From HKST-UBA178 sp965223815 (lineage in GTDB: Bacteria > Pseudomonadota > Gammaproteobacteria > Chromatiales > Chromatiaceae): a stretch of 64,000 nt of DNA. Where the stretch lies: the NCBI GenBank assembly GCA_965223815.1, contig OZ245019.1, forward strand, positions 372,001 through 436,000. The letters run 5' to 3'. Made by a program: the position numbers and the translations under genes. Under the pieces are notes generated by a model. That model ran no database searches. It was given only the letters and a program-made list of their open reading frames with translations, and had not been told where the DNA came from. Positions 58,440-64,000 of this stretch are shown piece by piece (the first letter of the stretch is position 1; each line of letters starts with the position of its first letter).

Positions 58440-59735
58440 GTGTCAGGTGATGCAGAAAACGGATCGGGAATCAGTCTTGTAGAGAGGCTGACGCAAAGTC
58501 CGTTTATTAAAAACGTACTGACGGTCTTTACCGGTACAGTATTGGCGCAATTGCTGCCTCTGTTAGTGGCTCCTTTCTTAACAAGACTATACACACCAGA
58601 TGACTTTGGCATATTTGCGCTCTATTTAAGTGTCATCACGGTGGCGGGCGTTTTGGCTACTGCCCGCTATGAAATGGCAATTACTCTGCTCAGTAAAGTT
58701 CAGGAAGCATTTAGTGTTCTAGTTCTAGTTTCGGTCCTCGGCATTGTGACATCCCTCGTGCTGCTCATATTGATACTAGTCTGGCAAGCTCCATTAAATA
58801 GTTTACTTGGTGTCGAATCGGATAGTGTTTTGATATTTCTAATACCCATTGGAGTGCTTGCAGCTGCCTTGTTTCGTGCATTTAGTTATTGGGTGATTTA
58901 TCGAACTCGTTTTAGAGAACTTGCTACTGGAAAAATCGCCTATTCAGGTGGAATCGCCGGACTACAGTTGTCGGCCGGAGCTGTATCTTTACCTGGTGGC
59001 TTATTGGCTGGCCAGATCGGTGGCCAGATTGGGGGTGCACTATACCTGTTTTATCGCGGTATTCTCGAAGATATGCATCTTGTTAAGAGAGTGACTCTAA
59101 AGTCGATGCTTCAAATGGCGCACGAGTTCCGCAAGTTTCCGATCTACTCCCTACCGGCGAGTCTTGCCAATAGTCTAGCTATCCAGTTACCCGTTATATT
59201 GCTCAGTGTTTTTTTCGGTGCGACAGTTGTAGGGTTATTTGCCTTGACGCAGAGAGTATTGGCGGCTCCAATAGCCGTTTTAGGTGTATCAGTCCAAGAT
59301 GTTTTTAAAGAGCGTGCAAGTAGAGATTATAGAGAGACTGGTAGTTGCAGAGACATATATATCAAAACCCTCAAGGCGCTAGTAGCCCTGGCAATAGTAC
59401 CGTTTACGGTGCTGTTTGCCATTGCTCCGATTTTTTTTGAAGTTTTGTTCGGTAGTGAGTGGCGCACAGCGGGCGATTATACGCGTATCCTCGTGGTCCT
59501 CTTTTTTCTTCGCTTCGTTGCCAGTCCTCTCAGTTTCGTTTTTTATATCGCAGAAAAGCAGCGGCACGAACTTGTATGGCAGTTATGTTTACTTCTTGTT
59601 ACCGGTGTGTCGCTGATAGTTGGTGGGAGTATGGCGGATCCCAAACTGAGTCTTGGTCTTTACACTGCGAGTTACTCCGTTATGTATCTTGTTTATTTGA
59701 TGATGTCCTATCGCTTTTCGAGTAAAAGCAACTAG
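58440..59735 (+). CDS. wzx: O-unit flippase, Wzx-like
   Basis: Integral membrane protein of 431 residues with about twelve helices, of the polysaccharide-biosynthesis MATE-like family that moves undecaprenyl-linked O-units to the periplasmic face. 'KNVLTVFTGTVLAQLLPLLVAPFLTRLYTPDDFGIFALYLS' is the family N terminus; 'RKFPIYSLPASLANSLAIQLPVILLSVFFGATVVGLFAL' lies in the second half. The start is GTG 58440. AT-rich, with codon use unlike the housekeeping genes. Confidence 0.85.
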   Translation: MSGDAENGSGISLVERLTQSPFIKNVLTVFTGTVLAQLLPLLVAPFLTRLYTPDDFGIFALYLSVITVAGVLATARYEMAITLLSKVQEAFSVLVLVSVLGIVTSLVLLILILVWQAPLNSLLGVESDSVLIFLIPIGVLAAALFRAFSYWVIYRTRFRELATGKIAYSGGIAGLQLSAGAVSLPGGLLAGQIGGQIGGALYLFYRGILEDMHLVKRVTLKSMLQMAHEFRKFPIYSLPASLANSLAIQLPVILLSVFFGATVVGLFALTQRVLAAPIAVLGVSVQDVFKERASRDYRETGSCRDIYIKTLKALVALAIVPFTVLFAIAPIFFEVLFGSEWRTAGDYTRILVVLFFLRFVASPLSFVFYIAEKQRHELVWQLCLLLVTGVSLIVGGSMADPKLSLGLYTASYSVMYLVYLMMSYRFSSKSN

Positions 59736-59838
59736 CTTTTGTTTTCTAGTATTAGAGTGAAAATAGAGGATTCTGCGAGCCAATAACCACGGGAGGCATA
59801 TACCACAGGTGCGCACGCAAGGCTGTTCGGTTTAGTTT

Positions 59839-61248
59839 ATGAGAGAAGATCTACTAGCAATCCAAGCTCCATCTACTCTGTTTGGTTTCCTAAACTGGGC
59901 TTTGTTGTTCGTGGCGGCGGCGATTATTTTCTACGTGTTTCTACGTCATCGCTATATTTTTGTTAAACCGAGTATGTCACTTCTGGTTTTTACTCACGTC
60001 TTACTGCAGTGGCCTTGTACTCTATTGTCTGGTTTTTATGAGACCTATTTGCCCGATCCTTTTATTCTGATATTGATTGTGCACCTTTATGTAATAGTTG
60101 GGCTCGCGATTTCTTTTCTACTGTTTCATCAAACGGCTCGGCAGATTTGGGAAGATCTTCCGAAGCCACTATCGGTACTGGATTTGAAAGTACTGGATCG
60201 GTCGATTTTTCTTTTGGTATTGCTTCTGGCAGGGCTTCTCGCCATCTATTTTAGCTACGTTCCTATTCGGGAGACTGGGCTTTACGCAGTGCTCTTTGAT
60301 CCAATTCAGTCGACAATGGCAAGAGAGGAATCGCTGAAATTGCTAGATTCAGCACTACCAAAGTATGCCTACAGCATTATGCTGAATGGGGTTTCGCCCC
60401 TAATAATCTCCCTGGTTACATGCAGGCTGCTATTGAACAGATTTAGCGTGCTGCCCTGGGTGATTTCGCTGCTAGTTGCTGGAGTTGTATTCGTATCTGT
60501 CGCTGTGACCGGAGCGAGGGCAGGTCAGGTAATGATGTTGTTAACTGCCATATTGACCTATCTGTTTTTTCGGGGCTTTAAGGTCAATTTCTTACTTATC
60601 GCTTCGTTACTAGTGTTGGCTTTGTTTCCTGCGGTACTTATGACATATATTCGAGAAGGAAAAGATGTGGTGGCTTTTCTTGAGTATATGTTGGAGTATT
60701 TTGTTGCAGTTGGCAATCGCGCGCTGATTGTACCTCTGGAAGTAGGTGTCTGGCACGTGCACTATGCGCAGACTGAGGGCATATTCATTGATCAGATCTA
60801 TCCATGGTTAGTTGAAAACAATCGGCCAACAGCAGTCAATTTGCCTAGATTGGTCGGTTCAATCTATGTGCAGGAGTTTTATGGGAAAGTGCTGGAGACA
60901 ACCACGGCTCCGGCCGGTTATATCTTCTCCGCTTATATGAAAGCCGGATTGCTGAGCTTTCCGTTGTCCTTGCTTGGCCTATTGTTGCTCGACCTAGTGG
61001 TAGTGGTTCTCGCCCGTTTAAGTCGAGGGCTATTGCTCACCGGGGTTGCCACGCTCTCGATTGGAACCCTGACATTTACGCATAGCGAGTACACAACGGT
61101 ATTGCTGACCCATGGATTCGGCGTCAAGTTGGCCCTTCTTGTGGGAATTTCCGTACTGATCTCTAGTTTTTACCGTAAAATTGGTAAGTCTCAGGAGAGA
61201 AGGGGGATTTTCTCTTTATCAGGTGAATCGTTCAGAAACACGGTGTGA
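59839..61248 (+). CDS. wzy: O-antigen polymerase, Wzy-like
   Basis: A 469-residue protein with about twelve membrane segments and a large periplasmic loop around residues 285-370 ('LEVGVWHVHYAQTEGIFIDQIYPWLVENNRPTAVNLPRLVGSIY'). Wzy proteins are so varied that the call rests on topology and on its place between wzx and wbpI. It would join O-units at the reducing end. The other candidate, the Wzy_C protein at 42324-43667, is better read as the ligase. AT-rich. Confidence 0.7.
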   Translation: MREDLLAIQAPSTLFGFLNWALLFVAAAIIFYVFLRHRYIFVKPSMSLLVFTHVLLQWPCTLLSGFYETYLPDPFILILIVHLYVIVGLAISFLLFHQTARQIWEDLPKPLSVLDLKVLDRSIFLLVLLLAGLLAIYFSYVPIRETGLYAVLFDPIQSTMAREESLKLLDSALPKYAYSIMLNGVSPLIISLVTCRLLLNRFSVLPWVISLLVAGVVFVSVAVTGARAGQVMMLLTAILTYLFFRGFKVNFLLIASLLVLALFPAVLMTYIREGKDVVAFLEYMLEYFVAVGNRALIVPLEVGVWHVHYAQTEGIFIDQIYPWLVENNRPTAVNLPRLVGSIYVQEFYGKVLETTTAPAGYIFSAYMKAGLLSFPLSLLGLLLLDLVVVVLARLSRGLLLTGVATLSIGTLTFTHSEYTTVLLTHGFGVKLALLVGISVLISSFYRKIGKSQERRGIFSLSGESFRNTV

Positions 61249-61296
61249 GAGGCCAAGGATGCTCTGTATGTGCCGGCTGATAAGTACCATGACCAG

Positions 61297-62358
61297 ATGA
61301 AGATACTGACAATAGTGGGTGCTCGGCCCCAGTTCATTAAAGCTGCCGCGGTTTCTCGAGTACTAAGAGAGAAAACTGGTGTGCGGGAGATATTGATTCA
61401 TACCGGGCAGCACTTTGATTCCGGAATGTCGCATATCTTTTTTGAGCAAATGGATATTCCGCTACCAGACCACAACCTGGAGATATCCGGAATTAGTCAC
61501 GGTGCCATGACGGGCCGCATGTTAGAGGGGATAGAGTCTCTTATCATTCAGTATCAGCCTGATTGGGTGATGGTTTATGGTGATACCAATTCTACACTTG
61601 CAGGGGCACTTGCTGCGGCGAAACTACATATACCCGTAGCGCATGTGGAAGCCGGGCTTCGCAGTTTTAATATGAAAATGCCGGAGGAGATCAATAGAAT
61701 TCTTACCGACAGAATCAGTACTGCGCTTTTTTGTCCTACAACGCAGGCGGTGATCAATCTAGAGGCTGAGGGATACTGTCAACTACCAATAGACATAGAA
61801 AAGGCCGGAGACGTCATGCAGGATGCAGCAATTTTCTATAGTTCCAAAGCGAGAAAGCCAGAGACAGAAATAGAAATCCCGGTGAATAGGTTTATTTTAG
61901 CGACTGTCCATCGTGCCGAAAATACCGACAATCCGAGACGGCTATCTCAAATCGTAGATGCCTTGAACCAGATACATTGTGATCAGCCGATCATTTTGCC
62001 GTTGCACCCAAGAACCAGGAACGCCATTGAATTGAATGGTCTGAATCTCAACGTACACTTGCTTGACCCAGTTGGGTATCTGGAAATGGTTTGGCTATTG
62101 AAACATGCGGCAATGGTGATCACTGATAGTGGTGGATTACAAAAAGAAGCTTACTTTTTTGGACGTCCCTGCGTAACTCTGCGAGACGAGACAGAGTGGG
62201 TCGAACTGATTGAGCGGGACGTAAATTGCCTAGCGGGAGCAGATACCGAAACTATCATAAAGAGTGTTCGCCGAATGCGATCAGTTTCTATTACCGACGA
62301 TGAGCAACTATATGGGGGGGGGCACGCCTCACATCGGATTTCCCAATTCTTCATGTGA
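61297..62358 (+). CDS. wbpI: UDP-GlcNAc(3NAc)A 2-epimerase, WbpI type
   Basis: Non-hydrolysing UDP-sugar 2-epimerase of 353 residues. 'MKILTIVGARPQFIKAAAVSRVLRE', 'HTGQHFD', 'YGDTNSTLAGALAA', 'HVEAGLRSFNMKMPEEINRILTD', 'THRAENTDNPRRL' (here 'TVHRAENT') and 'TDSGGLQKEAYFFGRPCVTLRDETEW' match WbpI of P. aeruginosa closely, more so than WecB. It converts UDP-GlcNAc(3NAc)A to UDP-ManNAc(3NAc)A, the last step of the wbpA-B-E-D-I pathway. ATG 61297 aligns with WbpI; a GTG at 61270 is also open. Confidence 0.88.
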   Translation: MKILTIVGARPQFIKAAAVSRVLREKTGVREILIHTGQHFDSGMSHIFFEQMDIPLPDHNLEISGISHGAMTGRMLEGIESLIIQYQPDWVMVYGDTNSTLAGALAAAKLHIPVAHVEAGLRSFNMKMPEEINRILTDRISTALFCPTTQAVINLEAEGYCQLPIDIEKAGDVMQDAAIFYSSKARKPETEIEIPVNRFILATVHRAENTDNPRRLSQIVDALNQIHCDQPIILPLHPRTRNAIELNGLNLNVHLLDPVGYLEMVWLLKHAAMVITDSGGLQKEAYFFGRPCVTLRDETEWVELIERDVNCLAGADTETIIKSVRRMRSVSITDDEQLYGGGHASHRISQFFM

Positions 62359-62426
62359 GATGTGGCTGCGAATCGTTTGACTGATCATTATCCACACTTC
62401 AACACTGTGACTTCAGGCATCAAAGC

Positions 62427-63020
62427 ATGACAAAGAGAGCCTTTGACGCGGCGGCGGCGCTATTGTCCATGGTCCTGCTTTCTCCCCTGTTCTTGCTGCT
62501 TGTATTGAGGATCAGGTCCAATCTGGGTTCGCCGGTCTTTTTCAGGCAGCAGCGCCCCGGGCTCAATGGAAAGCCATTCATGCTGGTGAAATTCCGTACC
62601 ATGCGCGATGCTCATGATACGGATGGTAACCCGCTGCCCGATAATGCCCGGCTGACTTCCTTTGGTTCCCGACTTCGCAGAACCAGCCTGGATGAGTTGC
62701 CGGAACTCTGGAACGTACTCAAAGGTGAGATGAGCCTGGTGGGCCCCCGCCCCCTGCTGATGGAGTATCTGCCGCTCTATAACGAGGAGCAAAGACGCCG
62801 TCATCTTGTCCGCCCGGGTATCACTGGCTGGGCCCAGGTCAATGGGCGCAACGCTATCAGCTGGGATGAAAAGTTCGCACTGGATATCTGGTATGTTGAG
62901 AATCAATCGCTGCTTCTTGATCTCAAGATACTTCTGATGACGATTAGTCGGGTGCTCCGCCGCAGCGGTATCTCCCAGGAAGGGCAGGCTACAATGTCGA
63001 AGTTTAGGGGGAACCAATGA
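62427..63020 (+). CDS. Undecaprenyl-phosphate phosphoglycosyltransferase, PglC-like
   Basis: A 197-residue monotopic phosphoglycosyltransferase that moves sugar-1-phosphate from a UDP-sugar to undecaprenyl phosphate, the start of O-unit assembly. One re-entrant N-terminal membrane helix ('AAAALLSMVLLSPLFLLLVL'), 'SPVFFRQQRPGLNGKPFMLVKFRTM', the catalytic Asp-Glu in 'SLDELPELWNVLKGEMSLVGPRPLL' and 'RPGITGWAQVNGRN' are all typical. The short form without extra domains is that of PglC, which uses UDP-diNAcBac. It overlaps the acetyltransferase gene by four bases. Confidence 0.9.
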   Translation: MTKRAFDAAAALLSMVLLSPLFLLLVLRIRSNLGSPVFFRQQRPGLNGKPFMLVKFRTMRDAHDTDGNPLPDNARLTSFGSRLRRTSLDELPELWNVLKGEMSLVGPRPLLMEYLPLYNEEQRRRHLVRPGITGWAQVNGRNAISWDEKFALDIWYVENQSLLLDLKILLMTISRVLRRSGISQEGQATMSKFRGNQ

Positions 63021-63637
63021 AGCAGCTGCTCATTTTCGGCGCGGGAGGCCACGGAAAGGTCGTTGCCGATACTGCGGAACGGATGGGCTGGAAGCAGATT
63101 CTGTTTTTCGATGATCGTTGGCCCACACTCGATACCTTGGGGCATTGGCCTGTAGCCGGAGGGCGTGCTGAACTGATAAGCGCTCGGCAAGCCGCCGACG
63201 GTTTACTGGTGGCGGTCGGAGACAACCGCCGGCGCCTCTCCATTCTAGCGTCAATGGAAGAGGCCGGCGCGTCTCTGGTTTCGGTAGTTCATCCTGCCGC
63301 AGTAGTCAGTCCCTATGCCAGGATTGGCCTCGGGAGCGTACTCTTCGCCACAGCCGTGGTCAATGCGGATGCGGTGCTTGGCAGGGGCGTGATCATCAAC
63401 ACCGGAGCATCGGTTGATCACGAGTGCATCCTCGGTGACGGCGTGCATATCAGCCCGGGTGCACGGCTTGCAGGGCAAACGGAGATTGGCGAAGGAACCT
63501 GGGTTGGGATCGGCGCCGTGGTGCGCGAGGGGGTGCGCATCGGCGCCCAATGCGTGATCGGAGCAGGGGCGGTGGTTATTAGCGATATTCCAGATGGGCA
63601 AAGGGTACTGGGCGTGCCGGGAAAGGTTGTGCAATGA
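63017..63637 (+). CDS. Acetyltransferase, PglD/NeuD type
   Basis: A 206-residue two-domain acetyltransferase. N-terminal Rossmann-like domain ('LLIFGAGGHGKVVADTAERMGWKQILFFDD') binds the sugar nucleotide; C-terminal left-handed beta helix ('GLGSVLFATAVVNADAVLGRGVIINTGASVDHECILGDGVHISPGARLAG' onward) binds acetyl-CoA. The His in 'SVDHECILGDGVHI' fits the catalytic base in PglD. It would acetylate the 4-amino sugar to give UDP-diNAcBac. Overlaps the PglC-like gene (ATGA). Confidence 0.88.
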   Translation: MKQLLIFGAGGHGKVVADTAERMGWKQILFFDDRWPTLDTLGHWPVAGGRAELISARQAADGLLVAVGDNRRRLSILASMEEAGASLVSVVHPAAVVSPYARIGLGSVLFATAVVNADAVLGRGVIINTGASVDHECILGDGVHISPGARLAGQTEIGEGTWVGIGAVVREGVRIGAQCVIGAGAVVISDIPDGQRVLGVPGKVVQ

Positions 63638-63686
63638 CGGCAAGTTCCCGCTATCAAACTACAGATTGTCTCCTTGGAGTCTTTAG

Positions 63687-64000
63687 ATGTTGAATAGTCC
63701 ATTCGCCCCCTGGCCCAGTTACTCCACGGAGGAAGCAGAGATCGTCAGTTCGGTTCTGCTGTCCAACCGGGTCAATTACTGGACAGGTAACCTGGGAAAA
63801 CAATTCGAGCAGGATTTCGCAGTTTTTAGCGGCTGCAAATTTGCCGTTGCCTTGGCCAATGGCACGCTGGCATTGGAGTTGGCCCTACGTTCTTTGGGGG
63901 TGGGTCCAGGAGACGAGGTGATCGTCACTCCGCGCTCGTTCATAGCTTCGGTCAGCGCTGTTGTCATGGTGGGCGGGACGCCGGTGTTCGCCGACGTGGA
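63687..64000 (+). CDS. DegT-type aminotransferase, PglE-like, 3' partial
   Basis: The open frame starts at ATG 63687 (TGGAGT about eight bases upstream) and runs off the window end after about 104 residues. 'NYWTGNLGKQFEQDFAVFSGCKFAVALANGTLALELALRSLGVGPGDEVIVTPRSFIASVSAVVMVGGTPVFADV' is the N-terminal half of a DegT/DnrJ/EryC1/StrS PLP aminotransferase; the Schiff-base lysine lies beyond the edge. Next to PglC- and PglD-like genes it is best read as the 4-aminotransferase (PglE) that acts on the WbpM/PglF product. Confidence 0.85.
   Translation, partial: MLNSPFAPWPSYSTEEAEIVSSVLLSNRVNYWTGNLGKQFEQDFAVFSGCKFAVALANGTLALELALRSLGVGPGDEVIVTPRSFIASVSAVVMVGGTPVFADV

Noticed and set aside
1..64000. 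CRISPR array, prophage, toxin-antitoxin or defence island
   Set aside because: No spaced repeats, phage structural genes, restriction or Cas-like proteins or typical toxin pairs were seen on either strand.

Overview
The window reads as chromosomal DNA from a gammaproteobacterium. The strongest placement evidence is gene order: rhlB / trxA-rho is divergent as in enterics and pseudomonads, and glnE-ilvE leads into an LPS core cluster that continues to hldE-msbA, as in Pseudomonas. RhlB, YrfG, DecR, HldE, MsbA and WbpP/B/D/E/I all resemble gammaproteobacterial proteins closely. Nothing seen fixes the genus. There is no rRNA, no recognisable tRNA, no CRISPR array, and no phage or transposase gene.

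Layout. 1-2.3 kb: end of a DUF502 membrane protein, a kinase-like unknown and a secreted HExxH metalloprotease. 2.4-7.7 kb (minus strand): a four-gene operon, DUF3141 (PHA-synthase-like)-pta-ackA-fabI, with the same order as the phosphate-starvation operon described in Sinorhizobium meliloti. 7.9-9.9 kb: cyuA and a divergent Lrp-type regulator (decR), a cysteine-detoxification pair. 9.8-18.3 kb: two inverted copies of a 267-bp MITE-like element flank a block with an HTH regulator, nhaA, cls, two small envelope proteins and a large AsmA protein. 18.3-26.2 kb: stress and housekeeping genes (YegP/DUF1508, MsrB, D-lactate dehydrogenase family, diguanylate cyclase, tandem thioredoxin, yrfG, ykgJ). 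26.2-29.5 kb: rhlB / trxA / rho. 29.7-32.9 kb: murU plus a GCS2-like ligase and an M14-type amidohydrolase. 33.0-35.2 kb: groES-groEL with a perfect CIRCE operator and a strong terminator. 35.3-39.4 kb: glnE, ilvE and a zinc-finger protein.

39.4-49.7 kb is the LPS core and export block: sulfotransferase, two GT4 glycosyltransferases, O-antigen ligase, a GT9 heptosyltransferase, a membrane unknown, hldE and msbA. 49.8-64.0 kb is the nucleotide-sugar and O-antigen block, all on the plus strand: ugd, a UDP-GlcNAc 4-epimerase (wbpP type), a WbpM/PglF-type 4,6-dehydratase, wbpB-wbpD-wbpE, Wzz, Wzx, Wzy, wbpI, and a PglC-PglD-PglE-like set whose last gene runs off the window. Together these predict UDP-ManNAc(3NAc)A made from UDP-GlcNAcA (the WbpA-type dehydrogenase is not in the window), uronic acid and GalNAc-type precursors, and a bacillosamine-like sugar, assembled by a Wzx/Wzy/Wzz pathway, ligated to lipid A-core by the WaaL-like ligase and exported by MsbA/Lpt. 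The wzz-wzx-wzy-wbpI part looks clearly more AT-rich than its surroundings, as expected for a strain-specific, exchanged O-antigen segment.

The observations most worth a second look are the MITE pair (one copy supplies the stop codon of decR), the mutually exclusive hairpins in the nhaA leader, the DUF3141 operon, the murU-GCS2-M14 cluster, and the split bacillosamine-like pathway.
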